Below are positions 40,074 to 49,577 of a stretch of DNA of 64,000 nt, one piece after another. This DNA comes from JBEKIK01 sp963838495 (GTDB lineage: Bacteria > Planctomycetota > Planctomycetia > Pirellulales > Thermoguttaceae), in the NCBI GenBank assembly GCA_963838495.1, contig CAWIRC010000001.1:682001-746000 (forward strand). The letters run 5' to 3'. The notes beneath the pieces are model-generated. The model saw nothing but the letters and a program-made list of their open reading frames with translations, was not told the origin of the DNA and made no database searches. The translations under genes were made by a program, and so were the position numbers. The number at the start of each line of letters is the position of its first letter. The first letter of the stretch is position 1.

Positions 40074-40318
40074 CCGCTACCGCGACGACCCAACACTCGT
40101 CTACGTAACGAGATCAAACTGGCTTAGATCGGGGCGACTGGACGCCGTTAGAACTTTTTGTTGCCGGCGTCCGGGGGTGGGAGGCCGGGCCGCGGCGGCA
40201 GTTTGAAAACAGCAACTCTAAATCTGGCGGCTAGTTACGTGCCGATTCCTCGCGGAAACCGGACGACTAGCCAAAGGCCTGATTCCTGCGTGCCGCAGGC
40301 GGCGCGATCTTGCGGGCC

Positions 40319-41101
40319 TCAGCGGGCCACCGCCATCGACCGAGAAGACAGCCAGTCCTCGAAACGTGTCGGGCCGAGGCGCGGGTGATCGCCTGGGGTG
40401 AGGCTTTGATCGTTCACCGTGATGCCGTAGTAGAGCGCCTTGGGATCAGTGATTACCGTCCGTGCGTCCCCGGTTGCGTTGAGGAATTGCCGCACGAGGT
40501 CATCTTGCCGAATCGGTTCGGGACCGGCCAGCTCGATCGTGCCGTTCAACGGATGCTCGACAGCAATTTCGGCCAGCGCGGCGGCGACATCATCCGACGC
40601 GATGGGTTGCATCAGCGCGGGCGGCAATCGAACCGATTGGCCGTCTGTGGCCGATTGGGCTATGCTGCCGACGAATTCGAAGAACTGCGTTGCACGGACG
40701 ATCGTGTAGGGAATCGGGGAGGCTTTGATCAGGTTTTCCTGGGCCATCTTGGCGCGGAAGTAACCGCTGGCGAGAAGACGATCGGCGCCGACAACCGACA
40801 GCGCGATGTGATGTCCCACGTCCGCGGTGGCTTCGGCGGCGAGGAGATTGCGGCCTGAGGTCTGGAAGAACTCCAAGGCGGCCTTGTCTTCGAATGAAGG
40901 CGAATTTGCCACGTCGATGACGACCGCGGCACCTGCCAGCGCGTTGGCCAATCCCTCGCCGGTGAGGGTGTTGACGCCCGAGGAGGGCGACGCCGCCACG
41001 ACCTGGTGGCCGCGCTGGCGAAGGTTGTTGACGAGTTTCTTCCCGATCAGTCCACTGCCGCCAATGACGACTATCTTCATCGTAGACTTTTCCATGCTCA
41101 T
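40319..41101 (-). CDS. NmrA-like NAD(P)-binding protein
   Basis: 260 residues. I chose the ATG at 41101 (MSMEKSTMKIVV) because AAAGGAAC precedes it. Upstream codons have no such site. GGSGLIGKKLV near residue 14 is the nucleotide-binding loop. The body (VVIDVANSPSFEDKAALEFF, YTIVRATQFFEF, GPEPIRQDDL) fits the atypical SDR5/NmrA group of redox-sensing or quinone-reductase-like proteins. It is convergent with the substrate-binding gene. It is flanked by the second 115 bp repeat, so it lies within the same bracketed block. Confidence 0.82.
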   Translation of the reverse strand: MSMEKSTMKIVVIGGSGLIGKKLVNNLRQRGHQVVAASPSSGVNTLTGEGLANALAGAAVVIDVANSPSFEDKAALEFFQTSGRNLLAAEATADVGHHIALSVVGADRLLASGYFRAKMAQENLIKASPIPYTIVRATQFFEFVGSIAQSATDGQSVRLPPALMQPIASDDVAAALAEIAVEHPLNGTIELAGPEPIRQDDLVRQFLNATGDARTVITDPKALYYGITVNDQSLTPGDHPRLGPTRFEDWLSSRSMAVAR

Positions 41102-41606
41102 AGATGTTGTTCCTTTTTTCGGTACAGGCTCAATCGCATGACCATCGTGGTGCTTCTCTATAATTCTAGCGCGGTTCCGGAGTTCGACAAGCTCTTTCCC
41201 GACTTGACCAAGGGGTGACATAATCGCTCTGGCTCGACACGTCGGCGCTTGCCCTTGTGTGGTCGAGGACGGCATGATCTCTGGTCTCCTCGACGGGAAG
41301 GTTGCGATCAATTCAGTGGGTCAATTCGGCGTAGGGGTAGCATGAGAGTTCTACACAGGATGTCGTTGCGCGTTCCCAGCAAAGGTATGGCCGAGATGAG
41401 ACGTGTCGGAAAGTGACCAATTTCCGGAACCGGGAACATTGGGGCCTGCGCACGTCGAATACAGTCGAATACATCAGCATTTGAATCGCACCCGTCTCGC
41501 AGACCGGCATATCGCTAACCCAAACAATCATCGGCGTTTTTTGGAATCGGCCCAGGAAAGGAGCCGTATCTGCACTGGATTTGGCGCCCTGGGAGGCCAA
41601 GAAACG
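41102..41606. other. Intergenic stretch
   Basis: About 500 nt between the NmrA-like gene and the second repeat. The promoter of the NmrA-like gene must lie at its left end. I see no gene or structure I can support in the rest. Confidence 0.4.
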
Positions 41607-41730
41607 GTGGGGACAGTGGTGCCGAGAGATCGAAAAAGGTGCCAAAAGGTGCCCGTATTGGTGCCGTAAAACTTTCCTAAAAACTGTATGTACTTTCATC
41701 TACTTTCATTGAAAACCATACCGACGGCGG
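41607..41730 (+). repeat. 115 bp direct repeat, copy 2
   Basis: Partner of 38069-38183, with about 10 nt extra (AAAAGGTGCC). It precedes the second tRNA-Arg remnant by about 130 nt. Confidence 0.75.
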
Positions 41731-41859
41731 TTAGATGAAGCATTGAAAGTTTTCGGCCGCAAGGCTTTGACGTGTTGCTAGTTGCGCAAAGGGGATCGCC
41801 CTTACGTATTTGTTCCTAAGAACTTAAGGCATCGCGAAAAAACAAGAAATAAAAAATAT

Positions 41860-41901
41860 CCCCGTCGTGATTCGAACACGAAACCTTCGGCTCCGGAGTT
41901 T
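41860..41901 (-). other. tRNA-Arg(CCG) 3' half, probable att remnant 2
   Basis: On the minus strand: CTCCGGAG anticodon-loop bases, then GGTTTCGTGTTCGAATCACG and the acceptor end. The 5' half is absent. It is the likely end of an integrated block and lies just left of the plasmid-like module. Confidence 0.65.
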
Positions 41902-42324
41902 GAAGGATACCCTACGCTACACTACGTCCCACTACGCGAAACCCTTATTTTACGAGGTTTCGCGTATTTTTCTATCCGGACGATTCGGCTCCTAAAGCCC
42001 TCATATTGAGTGTTTATTGAGTGTAGGCAGTTCCGTTTTCGGTATCAGACCATCATGAATACCTGGCCCATCGATCAGAAAATCAAATTTTTTTGGCTAT
42101 TAACCTTTGGCCACAGCGTGGCCACCGAAACCTGCGAATTCCGGCCAAAAACCCGGCGATTTCCGCTCAGTCGTGCGCCGACTTATATGCGTATTTCACG
42201 CATCAACCAACCATCACCCCATATTCATTCATCACAACAACCGACTCATCAATACAACAACTCACAATCATTCACATCTCACTCACTTCCAACCAACTGA
42301 GCACATTCCAACTGGAAAACCGAT
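41902..42324. promoter_or_regulatory. Non-coding lead-in to the plasmid-like module
   Basis: About 420 nt between the att remnant and the first replication-relaxation gene. The part at 42,200-42,300 is rich in CA and AT (repeated CATCACC, TCATTCAT). No ORF with a ribosome site is present. It probably carries that gene's promoter. Confidence 0.35.
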
Positions 42325-43338
42325 ATGCAGACCTGTGATACCCAACCTAAGAGCAAGCGCCGCCGTCAACCGTTAACGCCTTGGGAATTGACGCAACTAC
42401 TGACACCCATGCACACGTACCGGCGGACGAAAAAGAAACGGCGGATCGAGCGACCGCACTTTGCGAGAATCTTGGCGTTCGTACATCGGAACCGATTCGC
42501 GGTGGCATCCCAAATCCAGCGGCGGTTTTCGGACGTGCTGCGGTCGGATCGGACGGCCCGCCGCCACTTGGAACAAATGGAAGCCCTCGGCTACCTCGGC
42601 GTCGCCCCGGCTCGTGGCACCAGTCCACTCTTTCCAAAAGTATTTTATGTCACCGGCCACGGCGTCCGGAAACTGAGCGAGTCTCTTACAAAACGTGGCA
42701 AACCCTGGCAGGCCGTGCGGGTTGACCGGCGGGGAAGGCAGGCTGGAGAAGGGTATTCCGCCGAACAGATCATTCATGAGCTTATGATTACTGAATTCCT
42801 GCTGGGCGTCTGGGAAACTGGAAATCGCCAGCCCGAAACGAAAATCCTGGCGATGGAACGCCGCTCTCTTGTAAAGCATCCGGCGTTTTCCTGTGCCGTC
42901 GGCAGAAAGGCTACCCGACTGAAACCGGACGCGATGTTTCTGGTTCGCCATGATCCTGGCGGTATGATTTGCTGTTTCGTTGAAGTGGATATGGGCACAA
43001 TGGGTAAGAAACAACTGCTGGCGAAGTTTAAACGTTACGAGGCATGGAGCCGTTCCGCCGGTGGACAACAATACTTGATCGACTTTTATAAGCGTCATGG
43101 GGCGGCTGAACCGAGGCCGATTTTTCGACTGCTGCTGCTTGCCAAAGATCGTGTTCAAACGGATGATCGGCAAAGGCTGGTAGAAATAGCCCGGTCGCTC
43201 AAGGGCTTGTCCGACAGTCTCAGAAATCGTATCCGCATGGCAACCGTGGCAGACCTGCGAATCCACCAACAGCGTAATGGGATTCTGGCAGCAGAGCTAT
43301 GGAAACGAGTCGGGGAAGTGGAGACCATCGAAACATAA
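42325..43338 (+). CDS. Replication-relaxation family protein 1
   Basis: 337 residues. The core from residue 45 fits the Replic_Relax family (PF13814): FARILAFVHRNRFAVASQIQ with a winged-helix (RRHLEQMEALGYL), LFPKVFYVTGHGVRKL, EQIIHELMITEFLLGVW, a nuclease-like CCFVEVDMGTMGKKQLLAKF and YLIDFYKRHGAAEPRPIFRL. Members are linked to plasmid and conjugative elements, where they may nick or relax DNA for transfer or replication. The N terminus is basic. It converges on the traG-like gene and has a homologue in this module (50677-52197). Confidence 0.82.
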   Translation: MQTCDTQPKSKRRRQPLTPWELTQLLTPMHTYRRTKKKRRIERPHFARILAFVHRNRFAVASQIQRRFSDVLRSDRTARRHLEQMEALGYLGVAPARGTSPLFPKVFYVTGHGVRKLSESLTKRGKPWQAVRVDRRGRQAGEGYSAEQIIHELMITEFLLGVWETGNRQPETKILAMERRSLVKHPAFSCAVGRKATRLKPDAMFLVRHDPGGMICCFVEVDMGTMGKKQLLAKFKRYEAWSRSAGGQQYLIDFYKRHGAAEPRPIFRLLLLAKDRVQTDDRQRLVEIARSLKGLSDSLRNRIRMATVADLRIHQQRNGILAAELWKRVGEVETIET

Positions 43339-43370
43339 CAAGCTATATCAAAGGTCGTCTTCGTTAGGAT
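43335..43370. repeat. Junction repeat, left copy
   Basis: ATAACAAGCTATA, then AAAGGTCGTCTTCGTTAGGA. The right copy is at 46983-47020. Each spans the end of a relaxation gene and the end of a traG-like gene. Confidence 0.8.
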
Positions 43371-43467
43371 CGTTCATCTCAGGGCGGCTCTTTGTGTTTG
43401 TTTTACTGCCATTGTCTGGCTGCCTCTGTCGTATTCCAAGTCTGGCCTCGACATGCGCTCGTGGGTT
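43352..43467 (-). pseudogene. Fragment of a traG-like gene 3' end
   Basis: On the minus strand the last codons read NPRAHVEARLGIRQRQPDNG, a short linker, then EMNDPNEDDL and stop. They match the tail of the intact traG-like gene (SSRKMVEAKLG then SDPNEDDLVL). Nothing more of that gene is present here, so this is a leftover on the far side of the cargo gene. Confidence 0.75.
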
Positions 43468-43547
43468 GGCATAAAAATTTTTATACACAGCATTTTTTTG
43501 ATATTTACCATGAAATGTTGTCTTATTGAACTAACAAGCTAGCCTTT

Positions 43548-46500
43548 ATGTCCTGGATTAAGAAAGTTGGCGTCTATCTATCAGAAAAAAGGTCAATTCT
43601 TCTAGCACTCTTCGCGCTATTTTTTGTAGCGGTTATTTTTCTAGCCGTTGCCACTGATATTAAAGCCAAGACCGAACCGCCAGCCCCCAATGCCATTCAA
43701 ACCCAGCTCGCCAGTATTATTAATGGCTTTAAGAAGATCTTCTCTTTCCAGTGGCTGTCCGCCGGCTTAAATAGCCTTAATTTAACGTATATGGCCAATA
43801 GCACAACCACGCCCGCGCCGCCAGCTGGTTCTTGCACCGATGGGCAAAAAAGATGCCTAGATTCCAATACATTACAAACCTGTAAAGACGGTCAGTGGGG
43901 CCAAAATTTTGGTTGTGCTATTTTACACGGAACAGGCGTTTGCTCCGGTGGGCAATGTACAGTGACTTGTACAGATTTAGGCTGTATGAATGGCCGACAG
44001 TGCAATCAGGGCTCTTGCGATTATTATGGCAACTGTTCATATAGTGGTGGTTCTTGTGAAGACAGCAACCCTTGTACCACCAACGACTCTTGCAGTGTTG
44101 GAAATTGTACTGGAACTGCTGTCGCCGACGGAACATCTTGTACCCCATCAGGCGGCGGAGCAGGCGCCTGCAAGAGCGGGCAGTGTGTAGCTAAGCCATC
44201 GCCTTCACCAACTTCTACTAACAAATGCTGTGTTTGCGCCTATCAAGAAGTTCCGGCCTGCGCCGATATACAAACTCAGTCTGGTTGTGTTAATTACAAA
44301 ACATCTGCTGGAATTAATGACTGCGCATGGACTGAGCTAGGGGGGGGTAATTGCGAGTCGCGATTTCAAAAATTTTGCAGTGACAGATTGAGTACGGATA
44401 AAACATGTGACGTTAGAAGATCAATAACTCGAACTAAAAATACTGATGCAGACATAATTGATATTTTAAATAACAATAGTTGTAAATCATTATCAGTTTC
44501 TATTGAGGCGCATGGTGATTCAGATGGATGCAACACATATCGTAATACTATAGAAGCTTGTATGATGTGTTCTCCCAGAAGTTGCTCAAAATATAATTTT
44601 TATTACCCAGGATGCTCTGTCTTTCAAAACAGGTCACAAGTTGACAATCTTGCGCAATCGGTTCAATTTTTGCTAAATAGTTTGGCAGATACGGAGGTTG
44701 TGACAATTACGGCCAATCAGGTCGTTGGTTGCGAAAATCAAACGTCCGAAACTATAACTATCACTGGCCAAGGAATTAATAAAAATTATGGATCGTGTAG
44801 CCTGATAGAAAATCAGAAGTGCTGGGGGCATGAATTTTCAAGTGCACAAAAACAAACAACGATTTGTACTGATTCCTCAGGAAATAATAAGACACTTATG
44901 TGTTGTCCGGCTACTGGGATTTTAACCTGGTTAGATCCCTCTTGGGCTTGGACAACAGTATCTTCTCAAAATCCTCAATGTCCTGGAGATACTCCCAAAC
45001 CACAAGGTAATCCAAACGCAGCGACAAATTTTTCCTTATATGTTGTTCGTGATGCTTATAACTTTATCGCAGATGGCATTGCTTACGTCATCACTCCGCA
45101 CATAACATTAAATAAAAATGCCGTAGTAACAATCAATTATGGTGATTACTCAGATGTATTTGAGCCTAATACATATATAACTGAAGATCAGGAAAGTATT
45201 CTTAAATCTTGCCAAAGTACAGTTCTTGATAGCGTTACAAAGAATATCGGCTCTGGAGGAGACACCATTAGTCTAGATAATGAAATGACAATAAACATTC
45301 CGGCGGGAGCCGTGGCCAATGCAACAAATTTTGGCATAACTAAATATAATTTGGCCAATTGTTCCATACCCGCTCCCTCTACCACCATCTCTGCTTCCCC
45401 CAGCATTACCCCTTCCCCAAGTCCCACCCCCAGTCCTGTCACTACATTAAACCAATATGACACCTTCAACTCTGCCATCGACACCACCAGATGGGCCCAG
45501 CTAAATGCCAGTAATCCGGCCATCATTGAAAACGGCAAACTGAAAGCTGTCGGCAAGGCCGGAACCAGCGCCGTATCAAGTTCAGGGCTCACAAGCCAGG
45601 GGAAACAAGTTTTGCACGGAGACTTTGACATTCAGGTTGATTTTGATTCAACGATACAGCCTGCAAGCGACTCTGGAGCCACAACCGCGCTTAATGTCGT
45701 AGGCACTAAATCTTATTCTGTGTTTAATTCAAAATCAAACACAGGAACTTACTGGACAAGCGCATGGACGACACAGGGAAATACTCTCTGGTCAGTAGGA
45801 TCTCCGGCTGGACTTGGTTCAGGCAAGTACCGGCTCCAGCGGACTGGCAGTACCATGACCGGCTACCAATGGCAGAACAGTAACTGGGTCAAGATAGCCA
45901 GCCTCACTAACTGCGACACGTCTGACATGTACGTCCAGCTCACCATCGCCAACAACATCGGTGCCGGTAACTTCCACCCCAAGGTGCCGCAAGCTTACTT
46001 TGATAACTTTATGGTTAACGACACCTTCAACTCTGCCATCGACACCACCAGATGGGCCCAGCTAAATGCCAGTAATCCGGCCATCATTGAAAACGGCAAA
46101 CTGAAAGCTGTCGGCAAGGCCGGAACCAGCGCCGTATCAAGTTCAGGGCTCACAAGCCAGGGGAAACAAGTTTTGCACGGAGACTTTGACATTCAGGTTG
46201 ATTTTGATTCAACGATACAGCCTGCAAGCGACTCTGGAGCCACAACCGCGCTTAATGTCGTAGGCACTAAATCTTATTCTGTGTTTAATTCAAAATCAAA
46301 CACAGGAACTTACTGGACAAGCGCATGGACGACACAGGGAAATACTCTCTGGTCAGTAGGATCTCCGGCTGGACTTGGTTCAGGCAAGTACCGGCTCCAG
46401 CGGACTGGCAGTACCATGACCGGCTACCAATGGCAGAACAGTAACTGGGTCAAGATAGCCAGCCTCACTAACTGCGACACGTCTGACATGTACGTCCAGC

Positions 46501-46970
46501 TCACCATCGCCAACAACATCGGTGCCGGTAACTTCCACCCCAAGGTGCCGCAAGCTTACTTTGATAACTTTATGGTTAATAGCGCTAGTGTAGCTAACCC
46601 AGCCATTGTTCTCAACTCAGCGCCAAATAGCCTGGCTCTGGTCTCGGCCTCCGCCACTGCGTCGGCTGCACTGGGCAGTAAGATTCAAATCCAGTGTAAC
46701 TATGGCGCTGTTCTGCCTTGCACCGGCGCCACTCACGGCGGAGATAATTGTACTTTCCTGCAATTCAGCGGCACCACGGCCAACTTTGAATGCACTACCA
46801 AGAAAGCTGGCATGCAAGATAACTACTGCGTTACTTGGCCGTATGCTCCTAATCCCAAGTGCACTGGCTCATCAACAACCAAAATCCAGAGCACAATGGT
46901 TAATAACAAAGTGGGATTCTTACAAGGACTGACCGACGCGTTAAAGGCGGCAGTGGGGTTCTTACGTTAA
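43548..46970 (+). CDS. Large cysteine-rich surface protein with duplicated 187-residue domain
   Basis: 1,140 residues; family not firmly known. One TM anchor near residues 18-38. Residues about 95-225 are Cys-rich, with paired C-x(4-8)-C motifs (GQKRCLDSNTLQTC, SCEDSNPCTTNDSC). A second Cys-rich region spans 225-480. A PSPSITPSPSPTPSP linker follows, then two copies of a 187-residue domain (DTFNSAIDTTRW to AYFDNFMVN) that resembles a jelly-roll sugar-binding module. The end is again Cys-containing. The style recalls Patescibacteria surface proteins; that is inference. The bases differ from the neighbours in being AT-richer, and the gene sits between duplicated junction repeats, so it is probably transferred cargo. 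Confidence 0.72.
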   Translation: MSWIKKVGVYLSEKRSILLALFALFFVAVIFLAVATDIKAKTEPPAPNAIQTQLASIINGFKKIFSFQWLSAGLNSLNLTYMANSTTTPAPPAGSCTDGQKRCLDSNTLQTCKDGQWGQNFGCAILHGTGVCSGGQCTVTCTDLGCMNGRQCNQGSCDYYGNCSYSGGSCEDSNPCTTNDSCSVGNCTGTAVADGTSCTPSGGGAGACKSGQCVAKPSPSPTSTNKCCVCAYQEVPACADIQTQSGCVNYKTSAGINDCAWTELGGGNCESRFQKFCSDRLSTDKTCDVRRSITRTKNTDADIIDILNNNSCKSLSVSIEAHGDSDGCNTYRNTIEACMMCSPRSCSKYNFYYPGCSVFQNRSQVDNLAQSVQFLLNSLADTEVVTITANQVVGCENQTSETITITGQGINKNYGSCSLIENQKCWGHEFSSAQKQTTICTDSSGNNKTLMCCPATGILTWLDPSWAWTTVSSQNPQCPGDTPKPQGNPNAATNFSLYVVRDAYNFIADGIAYVITPHITLNKNAVVTINYGDYSDVFEPNTYITEDQESILKSCQSTVLDSVTKNIGSGGDTISLDNEMTINIPAGAVANATNFGITKYNLANCSIPAPSTTISASPSITPSPSPTPSPVTTLNQYDTFNSAIDTTRWAQLNASNPAIIENGKLKAVGKAGTSAVSSSGLTSQGKQVLHGDFDIQVDFDSTIQPASDSGATTALNVVGTKSYSVFNSKSNTGTYWTSAWTTQGNTLWSVGSPAGLGSGKYRLQRTGSTMTGYQWQNSNWVKIASLTNCDTSDMYVQLTIANNIGAGNFHPKVPQAYFDNFMVNDTFNSAIDTTRWAQLNASNPAIIENGKLKAVGKAGTSAVSSSGLTSQGKQVLHGDFDIQVDFDSTIQPASDSGATTALNVVGTKSYSVFNSKSNTGTYWTSAWTTQGNTLWSVGSPAGLGSGKYRLQRTGSTMTGYQWQNSNWVKIASLTNCDTSDMYVQLTIANNIGAGNFHPKVPQAYFDNFMVNSASVANPAIVLNSAPNSLALVSASATASAALGSKIQIQCNYGAVLPCTGATHGGDNCTFLQFSGTTANFECTTKKAGMQDNYCVTWPYAPNPKCTGSSTTKIQSTMVNNKVGFLQGLTDALKAAVGFLR
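45459..46019 (+). repeat. 561 bp tandem repeat, copy 1
   Basis: Begins GACACCTTCAACTCTGCC. It appears identical to copy 2 except for the last base (C against T). It codes for 187 residues. Confidence 0.9.
46020..46580 (+). repeat. 561 bp tandem repeat, copy 2
   Basis: Directly abuts copy 1. The near-perfect DNA identity means a very recent duplication or gene conversion, or a collapsed or duplicated assembly. Confidence 0.9.
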
Positions 46971-46982
46971 TAGCATTGAAGA

Positions 46983-47020
46983 ATAACAAGCTATAACACA
47001 AGGTCGTCTTCGTTAGGATC
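46983..47020. repeat. Junction repeat, right copy
   Basis: ATAACAAGCTATAACACAAGG then TCGTCTTCGTTAGGATC. It overlaps the 3' end of the intact traG-like gene. Bases just before it resemble the last codons of the relaxation gene. Confidence 0.8.
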
Positions 47021-49564
47021 ACTAGTTTCATCCGTCGCGTTCCATGTGCTCGACATGTTTTCTTCACGTTGTGGTAAATCACCTAGTTTGGCTTCAACCA
47101 TTTTGCGGGATGACGCATAATTTCGTCGTGTCAAATTGACGATCTCGGCTACGTAGTTGGGAGTGGCCTCGGGGGGTGGGGGATAGGTTTGGATATTGAA
47201 TGCATTGGCTGAGGTGCTGCCTCGGGCAATGGCTTGGCCCATTTCGAGATTTAAAATTTCTTCGGTGGTGAAAACGCCCATCTCACGGGCAGCAATATTG
47301 GCGTCTTCCACTCCTAACCGGAAGGTAACAAGGGTGCCTACGTTGCCAAAAATGGCTTGGCGGACCTGGGGTGTAAGCTGGCCGATATACTGGTTTGCAA
47401 GACCGGCTAGGACAAGTTTATACTTTCTGGCTTCAGTAAGGATGCGATCAAACCCGACCGAAAGGTTCATGAACGCCTGGAATTCGTCCACGTAGAGATA
47501 CCACGGAACACGTTGTTCTTCGGGAATGCGTGCCCGGCGGAAGGCGGCGTTGACTATCTTGGTGACTAAAAAACTGCCAAATGTGCCGGCGATCTTCTCG
47601 GTAAGCAATCCCGTTGAAAGATTGGCTAACAAGATTTTGCGATGATTTAAAACTTGGTCAAAGTCGATGGCGGAATGCCGCTGACAAATGATGTTCCGCA
47701 CCGTGGGGCTGGTGAGAAACACCGAGAGCTTGTTTAGTACCGGATCACTGGCATTCTTGGGAAAAAATTTGAACTGCCCTGTCCAGAACTGGGCCCAGCG
47801 GGCATTTGTAGTCTTGGCTACCACCTCTGAACGAAACTCTTCATCGATGAGCATTCTCTCCACGTCGGCCAATGTTGCTCCTGGAATGGCATCAAGTACG
47901 GTGTGAATCGTGTAGGTGAGAATCCTTTCCAATCGCGGTCCCCACGATGATGGGAAATATCGCTCAAGTGACATCACGGTTTCGGCGACGATCCGCTCCT
48001 GTTCGCTGGCATCCTTGGCTTCTAAGATATTTAGGGCAAAGGGGTACTCCTTGTCTGCCGGATCAAACAGGATTACGTCGTCAACGCGGTCTGATGGGAT
48101 GCGTTCAAGAACGGCACTGATTAAATCACCATGCGGATCAAGGACACCAACACCATGTCCAGCATTGATGTCCTGGAGAACCATATTTAAAAGGAGCGTT
48201 GATTTGCCTGTGCCGGACGCGCCCGCCACATAGCAATGTCTAGGACGGAGACTTGCCGGAATGCGGGCAATTCGTTTCTGCCCACGATGGATATTATCGC
48301 CCAGAATAATGCTGTCATCCGATTCATCAACCTTGGGTGCTGCCTTCGTGCGGGTCTTGAGGCGGCGTAACCGTTCGGTAACAACTGAATCACTTGGTAA
48401 GTGAACCAAACTAGCCAGTTCATTGAGATTCAAAATCATGCCGGGGAGGTGGGTACAGCGGGCGTCCACTGACCAACTCATATAATTTCGCTCAAATTCC
48501 GGCATGGAATTGCCTTCCCAACTACTCTTATTAGGTGACAATCCTTGCGGCGGGGAAGCGAACTGCTGAGCCCAGCCTTCCAATTGGCGGTAAACTGATA
48601 TCTTACTGGCGAGAATTCTTATGGAAACCGCAAAAAGCGGAGAGGAAAACTTCTCTCGCAACATCTTTTCAGAAACATTGTTGAAAAGATACTCGTTCGG
48701 TTTGTAAGGATTGGTAAGTGCTGCGGTCACAGTTTCCGCCCAAGGATTGCGGGCGGGCTCAAAGAGGATTTGCAGCAAAGCCCAGTCATCTTTGTCCAAC
48801 TGTTCCATGGCGGCAATGGCCACACCAAGCGGATCAGGATCAAGTTTTCCGAAAATCCGTAAAGGTTGACAGTAGACGTGATCTAGTAAGAGTGTGGCTG
48901 CACGGGTGTTTGCATCCTGTAAATTGCTGCCTGGCGTAGCACTGTAAACGTTTTCTCCAATGACAATTGCCGAATTCGGATAATGTGAAATAAGCTGGTT
49001 TTGCACTTGAGCGGCGTCGGCTTTGTCGGCCACAAATTGCACCACTGTGTATGGTTCCTCCCAACCACAAATCGCTTCACGTATGCTTCGCTTCTCGCCT
49101 CGGCTCTGGGCTTGCATGATTTCTTTGGATTTCTCATGATCCCACATAGGTTGCGGCCCCCAACCCATTACTTCAAACGACAATGGCCGACGGAGCGAAG
49201 GTAATGACAAGAGGAATTGCTGGATTTTGGGGATGGTCGTCTCATCTTCGCAGAATTGCTCGACGACGATTGGCACCAGATTCTCATAATCCAGACATTG
49301 TAGTTCGGGCAGAATCAGTTGCTGGCCGTTTCGAAATAGGGGAGTATCTAAGGAGAATGTTCGACGTAGCCAACTGCCTTCCCATGGGCCTTCCCAGTTG
49401 TTGAGCATACAATCCCATACAGATACGGCCCTGGAATTGTAAGACTCCCAAGGCGGCTCAAGTTCACAAGGATGTGGCTGCAATGGCCAGATTCCGTTTC
49501 CACGCAATGCTTCAGCCTGTGCCTTTCCCGAGTACTGTTGCCAAAGTGATGCGGGTCGCAACAT
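46991..49564 (-). CDS. TraG/VirD4-like conjugation coupling ATPase
   Basis: About 857 residues. ATG 49564 has AAAGGATC upstream. Walker A is GASGTGKSTLL near residue 440, with PHGDL and VDDVILFDPADKEYPFALNI after it, Walker B is WYLYVDEFQAF near 690, and ANQYIGQL follows. This is the type IV secretion coupling-protein group (DUF87/TraD_N-type). It would pump DNA from a relaxase through a mating channel. No other mating-channel genes are in view, so the system may be incomplete or continue outside. It is followed by the zinc-ribbon gene on the same strand 10 nt upstream, so both are probably one transcript. Confidence 0.88.
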   Translation of the reverse strand: MLRPASLWQQYSGKAQAEALRGNGIWPLQPHPCELEPPWESYNSRAVSVWDCMLNNWEGPWEGSWLRRTFSLDTPLFRNGQQLILPELQCLDYENLVPIVVEQFCEDETTIPKIQQFLLSLPSLRRPLSFEVMGWGPQPMWDHEKSKEIMQAQSRGEKRSIREAICGWEEPYTVVQFVADKADAAQVQNQLISHYPNSAIVIGENVYSATPGSNLQDANTRAATLLLDHVYCQPLRIFGKLDPDPLGVAIAAMEQLDKDDWALLQILFEPARNPWAETVTAALTNPYKPNEYLFNNVSEKMLREKFSSPLFAVSIRILASKISVYRQLEGWAQQFASPPQGLSPNKSSWEGNSMPEFERNYMSWSVDARCTHLPGMILNLNELASLVHLPSDSVVTERLRRLKTRTKAAPKVDESDDSIILGDNIHRGQKRIARIPASLRPRHCYVAGASGTGKSTLLLNMVLQDINAGHGVGVLDPHGDLISAVLERIPSDRVDDVILFDPADKEYPFALNILEAKDASEQERIVAETVMSLERYFPSSWGPRLERILTYTIHTVLDAIPGATLADVERMLIDEEFRSEVVAKTTNARWAQFWTGQFKFFPKNASDPVLNKLSVFLTSPTVRNIICQRHSAIDFDQVLNHRKILLANLSTGLLTEKIAGTFGSFLVTKIVNAAFRRARIPEEQRVPWYLYVDEFQAFMNLSVGFDRILTEARKYKLVLAGLANQYIGQLTPQVRQAIFGNVGTLVTFRLGVEDANIAAREMGVFTTEEILNLEMGQAIARGSTSANAFNIQTYPPPPEATPNYVAEIVNLTRRNYASSRKMVEAKLGDLPQREENMSSTWNATDETSDPNEDDLVL

Positions 49565-49577
49565 CAAATGATCCTTT

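Noticed and set aside
40310..40858. Plus-strand frame over the NmrA-like gene
   Set aside because: Antisense of a recognisable nucleotide-binding protein with a good ribosome site.
41313..41699. Minus-strand frame left of the second 115 bp repeat
   Set aside because: No ribosome site, low-complexity sequence, overlaps repeat DNA.
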